This document shows positions 35,821 through 43,218 of a stretch of 64,000 bases of DNA, piece by piece. The notes under the pieces were generated by a model, which was not told where the DNA came from, ran no database searches, and was given only the letters and a program-made list of their open reading frames with translations. Both the position numbers and the translations under genes were made by a program. Origin of the DNA: Oceanospirillaceae bacterium. GTDB lineage: Bacteria; Pseudomonadota; Gammaproteobacteria; Pseudomonadales; Litoribrevibacteraceae. The DNA lies in the NCBI GenBank assembly GCA_015665455.1, contig JADFAD010000006.1, positions 620,001 to 684,000 on the forward strand. Reading direction: 5' to 3'. The first letter of the stretch is position 1, and each line of letters starts with the position of its first letter.

Positions 35821-35857
35821 TGAGCCAGTTCATCCCCTAAAGATGAACTTTTGCTCA
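35821..35857. repeat. Long interrupted inverted repeat upstream of the PilZ gene
   Basis: TGAGC-c-AGTTCATC (35821-35834) and GATGAACT-ttt-GCTCA (35842-35857) pair over 13 bp with a CCCTAAA loop. It lies about 120 bp before the PilZ gene in the 305-bp gap 35700-36004, where nothing else but the tRNA-Thr promoter is seen. It has no U-tail. It may be a structured leader or an operator. Confidence 0.45.
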
Positions 35858-35963
35858 TACCCCTGTTTATTTTGTAATTGGCATAAAAAGTGATCAATAA
35901 AAGCGAGTATTAAAGCTCAAAAGTCGTTTTCAAAATAAAAATCACTCTAATAATTAAAAAAGT

Positions 35964-35993
35964 GTTGACTCATTTCAAAAGCATCGCTAATAT
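35964..35993 (+). promoter_or_regulatory. Promoter of tRNA-Thr
   Basis: TTGACT (35964-35969) and TAATAT (35988-35993) with an 18-base spacer; the GC-rich stretch CTCGCCCCG after the -10 is the discriminator type of stable RNA genes. Confidence 0.7.
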
Positions 35994-36004
35994 CTCGCCC
36001 CGTT

Positions 36005-36080
<76 letters not shown>

Positions 36081-36087
36081 AGAATTC

Positions 36088-36118
36088 AAAAAAGCCCAGT
36101 CAATGACTGGGCTTTTTT
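36088..36118. terminator. Bidirectional terminator after tRNA-Thr
   Basis: AAAAAAGCCCAGT (36088-36100), loop CAATG, ACTGGGC (36106-36112) and TTTTTT. Serves the tRNA and, on the minus strand, the M23 peptidase gene. Confidence 0.88.
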
Positions 36119-36143
36119 ATGTCCGTATGTTTTGTAAATCAAT

Positions 36144-36977
36144 TCATCTTGGCGGCTGCTGATCTTTCATCAAAAGCCTAGGATCAATTCGTTGATCAAA
36201 CCAATTCATTCTCCAATCTAAATGCGCGCCCGTAGCTCTGCCTGTTGAGCCAATCTCCCCCATTAAATCTCCTCGAGAAATTTTATCTCCTACAGCCACA
36301 GTAACTTTACTCATATGCAAAAAACTGGAAGAGACACCATCACCGTGATCCAAAATAATGGTTCCGCCAGAGTAAAATAAATCCGTTTCAGCTAACACGA
36401 TAACGCCTGAACTTGGAGCAATTACAGGAGTTCCTTTTGGAGAGGCTATATCCAACCCAAAGTGTGGCCTGCCAGGTTTACCGTTATAAAACCTCTGACT
36501 GCCGTACACACCACTAATGATACCTTTTGCAGGCCATATAAAATCCTCTAAATAATATGTGAGTCGGGAAGTATTAGCTCTGGATTTCTTAACCAACGCA
36601 GATTCTTTACGTATTCGCTTTAAATGCTCAGGATCAGGCGTCACTGTTCTCTGAGGCACCCCTTCTACTCTCTGGATCTTATAATCCCGCTTTAAGATAG
36701 GATATGCCTCAACAATCCGACTTCCATCGTTTAAAACAAAAGTTACTTCTAAGGTTTTTGAAGAATCACGTCCTAGGCCAATTGCAAACTTACCTTGAGG
36801 CGTAATATCAATCTTTCTATCTAAAGCATGCACCTCTGACACTGCGCCTTTTTCTAAAGAACCGATCAACAATCCGCCCTGAGTGAACTCCCCCTTCCAA
36901 GTAACAACCTCTGCACCGAATGCATTCCATACAAAGAACACCTGAAATATCAGTAGCATCAAAGATCTTACGACCAT
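36144..36977 (-). CDS. M23-family zinc metallopeptidase (LytM/NlpD-like)
   Basis: 277 residues with a signal peptide (LMLLIFQVFFVWNAFGA). The C-terminal half is a peptidase M23 domain: SGVYGSQRFYNGKPGRPHFG with HFGLDIA as the first metal site, SSFLHMSKV with the catalytic His, and ATGAHLDWRMNWFDQR where most members have HxH. The HLDW form, with Asp in the second position, may still bind zinc. The enzyme would cut peptidoglycan cross-links or stems in the periplasm. The N-terminal region with one beta-rich module has no recognised function. No Shine-Dalgarno is clear. Confidence 0.88.
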   Translation of the reverse strand: MVVRSLMLLIFQVFFVWNAFGAEVVTWKGEFTQGGLLIGSLEKGAVSEVHALDRKIDITPQGKFAIGLGRDSSKTLEVTFVLNDGSRIVEAYPILKRDYKIQRVEGVPQRTVTPDPEHLKRIRKESALVKKSRANTSRLTYYLEDFIWPAKGIISGVYGSQRFYNGKPGRPHFGLDIASPKGTPVIAPSSGVIVLAETDLFYSGGTIILDHGDGVSSSFLHMSKVTVAVGDKISRGDLMGEIGSTGRATGAHLDWRMNWFDQRIDPRLLMKDQQPPR

Positions 36978-37045
36978 AATTTAAACCCCAAACTATTGTT
37001 ATTTGCTTACTACTATAATTATTTTAATTTTTTTTATCCAAGGGG

Positions 37046-37073
37046 TTTACAACGTTTTTTTAATTCGTATAAT
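37046..37073 (+). promoter_or_regulatory. Strong promoter of the tRNA-Leu/Gln operon
   Basis: TTTACA (37046-37051) and perfect TATAAT (37068-37073), spacer 16, followed by a GGGCGCC discriminator as in stringently controlled tRNA operons. Confidence 0.85.
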
Positions 37074-37113
37074 GGGCGCCACTTGCTTAAGACAACATCG
37101 AAGCAAGAGATAT

Positions 37114-37198
37114 GCGGGAGTGGTGAAATTGGTAGACACGCTGGATTTAGGTTCCAGTGCTTCACGGCGTGAGAGTTCGAGTCTCTCCTTCCGCACCA
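37114..37198 (+). tRNA. tRNA-Leu (TAG)
   Basis: 85 nt, with encoded CCA and the long variable arm of leucine tRNAs (CTTCACGGCGTG region). Anticodon stem CTGGA/TCCAG encloses TTTAGGT, anticodon TAG. Followed five bases later by tRNA-Gln, so they are co-transcribed. Confidence 0.95.
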
Positions 37199-37203
37199 TC
37201 TAC

Positions 37204-37278
37204 AGGGGTATAGCCAAGCGGTAAGGCAACGGGTTTTGATCTCGTCATGCGTTGGTTCGAATCCAGCTACCCCTGCCA
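37204..37278 (+). tRNA. tRNA-Gln (TTG)
   Basis: 75 nt with encoded CCA. Acceptor AGGGGTA pairs with TACCCCT. The anticodon loop TTTTGAT gives TTG. The T-arm reads GTTGGTTCGAATCCAGC. Confidence 0.94.
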
Positions 37279-37380
37279 TTTTTCTTTCTGATTAATGGTA
37301 GCTAAATACTCTTCAAGTCAGTCTTCTTAAAAATCAATCATCTAAGATAAAAAAACCAAGTCACTTAAGACTCAGCACGT

Positions 37381-37450
37381 TTCTATTTCTATTTCTATTT
37401 CTATTTCTATTTCTATTTCTATTTCTATTTCTATTTCTATTTCTATTTCT
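37381..37450. repeat. Hexanucleotide microsatellite (TTCTAT)11
   Basis: Eleven perfect copies of TTCTAT and a partial TTCT, 70 bp without mismatch. It lies between the tRNA-Gln gene and the 3' end of the minus-strand MltC-like gene, 48 bp after that gene's stop. Copy number is likely to vary by slippage, but as a multiple of three outside coding sequence it cannot shift a reading frame. Confidence 0.97.
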
Positions 37451-37498
37451 TATATAGTAAGCCCTACAGACCAAGGACTTGCTATATATACCATAGAC

Positions 37499-38665
37499 TT
37501 ATGCACCCATGACCTGCTTCTTTCGATAATCAACTAGGTCAGCTAAATAATCCTGCTCTTTACCTGTAAGCTGGCCACTCGCCATTAGTTCAGAGTACAA
37601 AGACTTTATTGAATACTTATTTAGGGAATTAATATCCTGTTCATTTAACGTCCCAAGCAACCTATCCTTTCCCAAATAAAATGCCATTGCCACAATAAAA
37701 CGACGCTTAGAGCTTTTACGAACACCACCAAACTCATTAAGAAGCCAAAGATAATAGCGAACCCCAATCCCCATATTATCCCGAGGATCCAGTAAATATG
37801 AAAAAAGATTTTCCTCTAGTAGCAACTCAGGTTGCACCGCCATCACACTATCTAACGATAGCCCCAGCAAACCAAATCGCTCACCATCAGCCGACGCCAT
37901 ATTATTTCGCGTTGAAGCAAACGATATGGCCTGCATCACCTGCTGATCCCCTTTGCTCGACAAACCACCAGACTTAAACTCTTTAAGCAACCAAGAAGGC
38001 AAAGACCTAAACTTCTTAGGCAAAGGAATAATAAAGTCAGTAGAAATAGCACCTAAATTCACAGAAGGCACTGAAGAAGCAACAGTAGGGTATTGAACAT
38101 AAGCCTTCGCTAATAGACTCGCTTTGACTCGCTCAATCATACGCTCAGAAGGAGAAGCCGAATCAAACAACGCCCCCATTAGCAAAGCATTATCTGAAGC
38201 AGAATCTTCCACCAAATCCACTAAAGCAGGATCTTTGGCAAACGCCTCCATCACCGTCATTCTAAGAATCTCATTTAACTGTTGCTCAGCATGCCCTCTC
38301 AACGCTGTATGCAACCCCATTCCACCCACATCAATATCATCTAACTTTGCATGCTGAATGGACAACTCAATTCTTGCTTTCTTGTAATCAACCTGCCTGC
38401 GAATCAACCAATCAGATGAATAACTTACCCAACGAGTACTGTCGGTCACTAAAATATTTGGCCAGACATGAGCAATACGGGAACGATACAGTTTTTGAGC
38501 AACATCAAACTTAGTCTTCACATCAAGTTTTTGCTCTTTTAACTGCTCATGAGAAATAGAAACAGTACCGGACTTTACCTTGCCCCGAGTAGAAACAACC
38601 TGTTCTTGCGAAAATGCAACAAGACTAAAGAGCAATGTAAATACAGAGATAAACAATTTATTCAT
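37499..38665 (-). CDS. MltC-like protein with degenerate transglycosylase domain
   Basis: 388 residues with a signal peptide (LFISVFTLLFSLVAFS), no lipobox. Residues 60-140 resemble the N-terminal MltC domain (DUF3393): VWPNILVTDSTRWVSYSSDW then VDYKKARIELSI. The C-terminal part follows the lytic transglycosylase layout, with FGLLGLSLDSVMAVQPE, LLDPRDNMGIGVRYYLWLLN and RRFIVAMAFYLGKDRLLG in the right order. The stretch that should hold the catalytic glutamate (ES near SSFNP in MltC) reads FASTRNNMASADGERFG, so the glutamate appears to be alanine. It may be a non-catalytic peptidoglycan-binding relative. Identification is by pattern only. Confidence 0.6.
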   Translation of the reverse strand: MNKLFISVFTLLFSLVAFSQEQVVSTRGKVKSGTVSISHEQLKEQKLDVKTKFDVAQKLYRSRIAHVWPNILVTDSTRWVSYSSDWLIRRQVDYKKARIELSIQHAKLDDIDVGGMGLHTALRGHAEQQLNEILRMTVMEAFAKDPALVDLVEDSASDNALLMGALFDSASPSERMIERVKASLLAKAYVQYPTVASSVPSVNLGAISTDFIIPLPKKFRSLPSWLLKEFKSGGLSSKGDQQVMQAISFASTRNNMASADGERFGLLGLSLDSVMAVQPELLLEENLFSYLLDPRDNMGIGVRYYLWLLNEFGGVRKSSKRRFIVAMAFYLGKDRLLGTLNEQDINSLNKYSIKSLYSELMASGQLTGKEQDYLADLVDYRKKQVMGA

Positions 38666-38960
38666 TCGTAAAAATCTTTATTAAAAGCACTATTTATTCC
38701 CTTCGAAGAACATCCATTAGCTTAGTATAAACCCTATAAACCAAAGACGCTGAACAAACCGACCAACGATTACCAAATGAAGACAGCTGTAAACAAAAAA
38801 ACAACCAGTATTGTTTTTTACATCTTCAAACAAGCACTTACAAGTCAACTTTTTGCCCTTAAGACCAAATCAATTACATTCATTAACAGTAAAAGCCGAT
38901 GAACGCACACAAAACTATTGGAAAAGGAAAAAAACCAGAACTAGATTGAGAGAACACCCT

Positions 38961-39860
38961 GTGAGTTTACAAACAATCTCACAATTAACGCAGCGTCCAA
39001 ACTACAATCCTATGAAACTAATCACGTACGTAAATGATCATTACTCAGTAAGAAAAACACTGGAGCATCTTGTGGACATGTTTGCTCAACACCCAAGCGA
39101 ACTCTCACAACATATCAGTAAAAACCAAGAACTTAAACTTGAAGTGGGCGAGATATCAGCAAACGGACAATTTATAGAACTGAAGTACCCAAAAACACTT
39201 AAAGAAAAACACAAAAAAACCAAGAAGGTCTCTTCTGAGTTATTATTTTTTGAGATTATCAGCCAACAAAACGAATACAACAAGCTACTTTCACAACTAC
39301 TCAATGCCATTACCGAATACAATCGCTCTCATCCACCACTATGGAGTGACGAGTCATCGTTTTTCGGCATAAATATCGCAGTTCCATTATCATCTCAAAA
39401 TCCAGAGTACATCCCTGAATTAATTCACTTCCTCTCAAGCACAAACATCAACCAAGAAATCGCCCTAGAGGAAGACCTTAACCATATATTCCGCTCAACC
39501 GACTGGTCCTCACAAACCCTGGACCTACTTGCCGCAAGATCAACCATAATTAAAGGAAGCTCCGGTCATCAACAAATAACAAAACAACTGGAATCAAAAT
39601 CGCTGCAGCACTACTTTGAAAATGAACAGAACCAAAACAAACTATTAGAAAAAATAACCATATACGCACTATTAAATTATGCTGAAAAAGAAGGAAAAGA
39701 ATCCCCACAAAGAACCATTGAAGACGCTTTAGCGCCCTTCATAAAGCACTCAGAAGCATTTGAACATAAATGCCGCTTTCTCATCAGAAGCTTCGTCGAT
39801 CATTTCCCCGACTACCTCCCCATCAACAAAACATCGCTACACCACCCCAATTTTAGGTAG
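38961..39860 (+). CDS. Hypothetical protein
   Basis: About 299 residues from GTG 38961, preceded by GAGAG; the frame is open from a TTG at 38811, and ATG 39012 is another possible start without a ribosome binding site. I do not recognise a family. The sequence is hydrophilic with repeated Asn, Gln and Lys, no signal peptide, no membrane helix, and a Lys-rich patch (KTLKEKHKKTKK) about one third in. The terminal region is helical. It lies between the divergent MltC-like gene and the phasin-ACBP gene, 96 bp upstream of the latter, and no conserved partner points to its job. Confidence 0.55.
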   Translation: MSLQTISQLTQRPNYNPMKLITYVNDHYSVRKTLEHLVDMFAQHPSELSQHISKNQELKLEVGEISANGQFIELKYPKTLKEKHKKTKKVSSELLFFEIISQQNEYNKLLSQLLNAITEYNRSHPPLWSDESSFFGINIAVPLSSQNPEYIPELIHFLSSTNINQEIALEEDLNHIFRSTDWSSQTLDLLAARSTIIKGSSGHQQITKQLESKSLQHYFENEQNQNKLLEKITIYALLNYAEKEGKESPQRTIEDALAPFIKHSEAFEHKCRFLIRSFVDHFPDYLPINKTSLHHPNFR

Positions 39861-39956
39861 CTATTTCTAATTTTAGATAGCACTCTTAAAAAAATTTAAA
39901 CTCATTACGACATTAAATAATGAGTTTGCATCCAAATAACCATTGAGAGTGTCTGC

Positions 39957-40508
39957 ATGAAACTGTTTGAGCTTATCCCCCAGAAAATAACTGACTTACT
40001 GCCGCCTCTTCTCAACAAGGAAGTGCCTCCACCCATTGACCAAGTGGCACTTCAGCTTGTTGAAATCACTAAAACTGCCGGCTTTGCAGGAATAGGTCTA
40101 GCAATTAAAACGCGTGAGTTCACTAAGGACACATTCAATGAACTTGTTGCTCTCGGTGAAGAGAGCATGGGCATCGAGTCGGAAAGACCTGAAGCAGTAG
40201 ACAAGGTAACAACCGAAGAAAATAAAATAGAAGAAAAACCAGCTGAGCCAACGCAAGAAGACTTGTTCGAAAAAGCCTCTGTAGACATCAAGTCCCTGAC
40301 CAAGAAACCAGACAATTCAACATTGGGTGAGCTCTATGCTCTTTACAAACAAGCAACAGAAGGCGATGCCTCAGGAAAACGCCCAGGCATAACCAAAGTT
40401 GCTGACCGGTTTAAGTTTGACGCATGGAGTAGAAAGAAAGGGTTAAGCGAGAATGATGCGCAAAAAGCCTACATTCTAAAAGTTGAGTCCTTACTTGCAC
40501 TCAACTAG
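39957..40508 (+). CDS. Phasin-like/acyl-CoA-binding protein (ACBP) fusion
   Basis: 183 residues. Residues 101-183 are a complete ACBP domain: LFEKASVDIKSLTKKPDN, ELYALYKQATEGDASGKRPG and KFDAWSRKKGLSENDAQKAY. Ligand residues of bovine ACBP are kept: Tyr28 as Tyr127, Lys32 as Lys131, Lys54 as Lys153, Tyr73 as Tyr172. Residues about 25-72 (PPIDQVALQLVEITKTAGF, then EFTKDTFNELVALGEE) look like the helical core of short phasins, proteins that sit on storage granules. A Glu-rich linker (73-100) joins them. The gene is convergent with the wax ester synthase gene 22 bp away. A protein that carries acyl-CoA and docks to lipid droplets is the obvious reading; docking is inferred. ATG follows TTGAGAG loosely. 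Confidence 0.82.
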   Translation: MKLFELIPQKITDLLPPLLNKEVPPPIDQVALQLVEITKTAGFAGIGLAIKTREFTKDTFNELVALGEESMGIESERPEAVDKVTTEENKIEEKPAEPTQEDLFEKASVDIKSLTKKPDNSTLGELYALYKQATEGDASGKRPGITKVADRFKFDAWSRKKGLSENDAQKAYILKVESLLALN

Positions 40509-40519
40509 AAACGAAAACA

Positions 40520-40545
40520 CTGAATGACTCTTAAGAGTCATTCAG
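40520..40545. terminator. Hairpin between the ACBP and wax ester synthase genes
   Basis: CTGAATGACTC (40520-40530), TTAA, GAGTCATTCAG (40535-40545). A perfect 11-bp stem that includes the stop codon of the wax ester synthase gene; its minus-strand side is followed by TGTTTTCGTTT. Confidence 0.65.
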
Positions 40546-42072
40546 ACCTACAACACCTTTAGCTTTTTCCAACACCTCATCCCAAATGCTTTTTGTTAAG
40601 ACAATAGGCAATTCACTCTTTTTCACAGGTAAGTCAGACTCCACTGACACTACACCTGATCGCTCAACCGCCACTTCTAGGTCATTTAACGCAATGCCAA
40701 TAGCATCCGTCATGACCTGCATATCAGGCATTACTTCTGGTGTTGAAGTCACTGCAATATCAACGATGCCGTTATAACTCAAAGCAACCATCACCAAGCC
40801 CAAGCCATCAAACAAGGGAGCTGAGTTACTTTGGGCTTCTAAACGAGCCGACGATAAATACAAGGTACGCTGAGGACCAGGAACGTTCGTGATAGATAAG
40901 TTGTATATAGGAGAATGTCGATCCGCAAGATGCAAACCGGAATACAAACGGGAAGCCAGTGCCAAGGTTGTTGTAGGTATTATTTCCGTCAAACTGTCTG
41001 CACTGACAGCGTGATTATAGACCTTTGAGCTAGCAACACTCTTATGAACAGCCAGCAGTCTTTCAACCGGATCTTCAATGTCTGTCCCTAAACGAACCAA
41101 TGTCGCTGACATTTGATTCCCAAATGAGGAATGCACTGAACGAGACCGAACCGATAACGGCGAAAAGGCAATCAAAGATTTTCTAGGAAGGTTTCGTTTG
41201 AAATTCAAGTAGTGACGCATAGCGCCAGAACAAATTGTCAAAATCACATCATTAACAGTGGCGCCCTGCACTTGATCGCGAATGGCTTTAATTCGCACCA
41301 TATCTAACGCTTTATGACCAAACACTCTACGGCAAGAAATAGAACCGTTAAATGAGGTGTGAGGCGCACTGAAGAAGCCAGATCGACCGTTCCCGGAAGC
41401 AGACTCCATCAATCGCCGTTTCAGCATACTGTTCGTTAAATTGGAAAGAAGTTCGCGAGCCAGCTGACCAAGCTGAATCACTTGGTTTGTTTTTTTCTTA
41501 TAAGCTTTTAACAACAAATCAGTTTCTGAGGGCAGCTCTTCAGGCTTCCATTCTCGTGCGATTTCAGTTCGGGTCTTATTCGGTTCCACGTCCAACAGCG
41601 CGCTGATCATCTCTTCACCGGAGATACTATCAATAGCACAATGATGTAATTTAAAAATCACCGCGAAACGATGCTGACCAAATTCAACGTCATCCAAACC
41701 ATCAACAAACAAGGCTTCCCAAAGCGGTTTATCCCGCTCTAGAGGCTTAGCAAACTCCGCTGCAGCCATGTTTAATAGCTTTTTGCGATTAGAGGGCTTC
41801 CCCAAAGGCACGTGAAGTAAATGATTATCTATGTGAAAGTCAGGATCATCAACCCAATACGGGTTATCTAACTTCAATGGAACTTCTACGATTCGTTGTC
41901 TGAAGAAACGAGCGATGTGCAATCTCGACAATATATGCTGTCTAAATTGGGCAAAAGAGAACCCTTCACCAAACTCACTGTTATCGAATAAGTATAAGCC
42001 ACCGACGTGCATCGGCGTATGCTCGGTCTCTAGAAAATAAAAGGATGCGTCAAGCGACGAAAGCTGCTGCAT
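40531..42072 (-). CDS. Wax ester synthase/diacylglycerol acyltransferase (WS/DGAT)
   Basis: 513 residues of the bacterial WS/DGAT family, which joins acyl-CoA to a fatty alcohol or to diacylglycerol and makes storage lipid. The N-terminus LSSLDASFYFLETEHTPMHV is typical. PLERDKPLWEALFVDGL and the catalytic stretch FKLHHCAIDSISG follow. The usual HHxxxDG is HHCAIDS here, so the last glycine is serine, while both histidines and the aspartate stay. NVPGPQRTLYLSSARLEAQS and LGLVMVALSYNGIVDIAV complete the family pattern. The convergent neighbour is the phasin/ACBP gene and the divergent one is an acyltransferase, forming a lipid-storage cluster. Confidence 0.92.
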   Translation of the reverse strand: MQQLSSLDASFYFLETEHTPMHVGGLYLFDNSEFGEGFSFAQFRQHILSRLHIARFFRQRIVEVPLKLDNPYWVDDPDFHIDNHLLHVPLGKPSNRKKLLNMAAAEFAKPLERDKPLWEALFVDGLDDVEFGQHRFAVIFKLHHCAIDSISGEEMISALLDVEPNKTRTEIAREWKPEELPSETDLLLKAYKKKTNQVIQLGQLARELLSNLTNSMLKRRLMESASGNGRSGFFSAPHTSFNGSISCRRVFGHKALDMVRIKAIRDQVQGATVNDVILTICSGAMRHYLNFKRNLPRKSLIAFSPLSVRSRSVHSSFGNQMSATLVRLGTDIEDPVERLLAVHKSVASSKVYNHAVSADSLTEIIPTTTLALASRLYSGLHLADRHSPIYNLSITNVPGPQRTLYLSSARLEAQSNSAPLFDGLGLVMVALSYNGIVDIAVTSTPEVMPDMQVMTDAIGIALNDLEVAVERSGVVSVESDLPVKKSELPIVLTKSIWDEVLEKAKGVVGLNDS

Positions 42073-42402
42073 AAAAACCGTCCATGAACTATAAAAACAG
42101 CAATAATGTGCATTTATACTAACAAAAAAATATTCAGATAATCCCTATCATCACCAACTTTCGGAGGTTAAAACAATCATCTGTGCACAAAATAACATTC
42201 TGAAACATTTTGTAACATTAGTGGAAAAATTTGCTTGAATATCCCACTAATTATAAGTAGCTTAAACCATCAGAGATGGATAAATATTAGTGAACAAGTG
42301 TACCAGCCAATCAAACGGCCGGAAACAGTAAAAACCACTAATTGAGCATTTGCTCATCTCAGACCAAAAGTTTATCTATAACTGCAGTAATGGTAGATCA
42401 GG
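42073..42402. other. 330-bp divergent control region
   Basis: Between the divergent WS/DGAT and acyltransferase genes. No coding frame. An inverted repeat TGAGCA-TT-TGCTCA (42343-42356) lies 47 bp before the acyltransferase start and could be an operator. Repeated AACATT motifs occur at 42190-42220. No recognised regulator site. Confidence 0.4.
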
Positions 42403-43218
42403 ATGATGAGAAAGCTCATAAAGAGTCTTGTGGTTTCTAAGGATTTAGAGTCACATATCGATAAAATGCCCAAAGAGGTAGGGTCGTTAGGCTACGATGC
42501 TTGGGGTTTCAACAGCGATATTAACAAAATAGGTATCGCACTGTTCAAACAACTTTACGATCACTATTTTAGAGTTGAAACATCAGGATTAGAAAATATC
42601 CCCAAAGACGGACCATGCTTAATCATAGCCAACCACAGTGGCCAGCTCCCTCTCGATGGAACCCTCATCGCAGTGGCCATGGAAATGAATGCTCATGCGC
42701 CTCGAGCACCTCGCGCCATGATCGAACGTTTTTTCCCAACCATTCCTTTTTTAGGCAACTTTTTGAATTCTGTTGGCGCCGTCATCGGAGACCCACTGAA
42801 CTGCGCTAAAATGCTCGAACGCGGTGAAGCCGTTATTGTTTTCCCCGAAGGCGTAAGAGGCTCAGGGAAGCTATACAGTAAGCGCTATCAGCTTCAGCGA
42901 TTTGGCAATGGCTTCATGCACTTAGCTATGAAGTATAACGCTCCAATCATCCCTGTCGGCGTGGTTGGCTGTGAAGAAACCATTCCTGCCATCGCAAATA
43001 TCAAGCCTCTCGCAAAACTGCTGCAAGTCCCCTATATTCCTATTGCCTTACCTTTTGTTTTCCCTGCGAAAGTGCACTTAAACTTCGGAAAACCGATACA
43101 CTTTTCTGGCGACAGTGAAACGTCAGAACAACAAGTCACTTCTCAAGTTGAACAAGTAAAGTCCACGATTAGAAACCTGATCAATAAAGGATTAGCAGAA
43201 AGGAAACGGATCTTCTGA
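42403..43218 (+). CDS. Lysophospholipid acyltransferase family protein
   Basis: 271 residues of the PlsC/LPLAT superfamily. The HX4D motif takes the form IANHSGQLPLDG, in which the aspartate is two residues further, as in the MGAT/DGAT-like bacterial branch. VFPEGVRGSGKLYSKRYQLQ with the FPEG glycerophosphate motif, and PIIPVGVVGCEETIP, complete it. The enzyme would acylate a lysophosphatidic or similar acceptor at the membrane. ATG 42403 is followed by a second ATG at 42406, the better spaced from AGGA. Its stop overlaps the next start (TGATG), so translation is coupled. The same cluster as WS/DGAT suggests storage-lipid or membrane-lipid synthesis. Confidence 0.87.
   Translation: MMRKLIKSLVVSKDLESHIDKMPKEVGSLGYDAWGFNSDINKIGIALFKQLYDHYFRVETSGLENIPKDGPCLIIANHSGQLPLDGTLIAVAMEMNAHAPRAPRAMIERFFPTIPFLGNFLNSVGAVIGDPLNCAKMLERGEAVIVFPEGVRGSGKLYSKRYQLQRFGNGFMHLAMKYNAPIIPVGVVGCEETIPAIANIKPLAKLLQVPYIPIALPFVFPAKVHLNFGKPIHFSGDSETSEQQVTSQVEQVKSTIRNLINKGLAERKRIF

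Noticed and set aside
37381..37450. CRISPR array
   Set aside because: The repeat is a simple uninterrupted hexamer with no spacers and no cas genes nearby.
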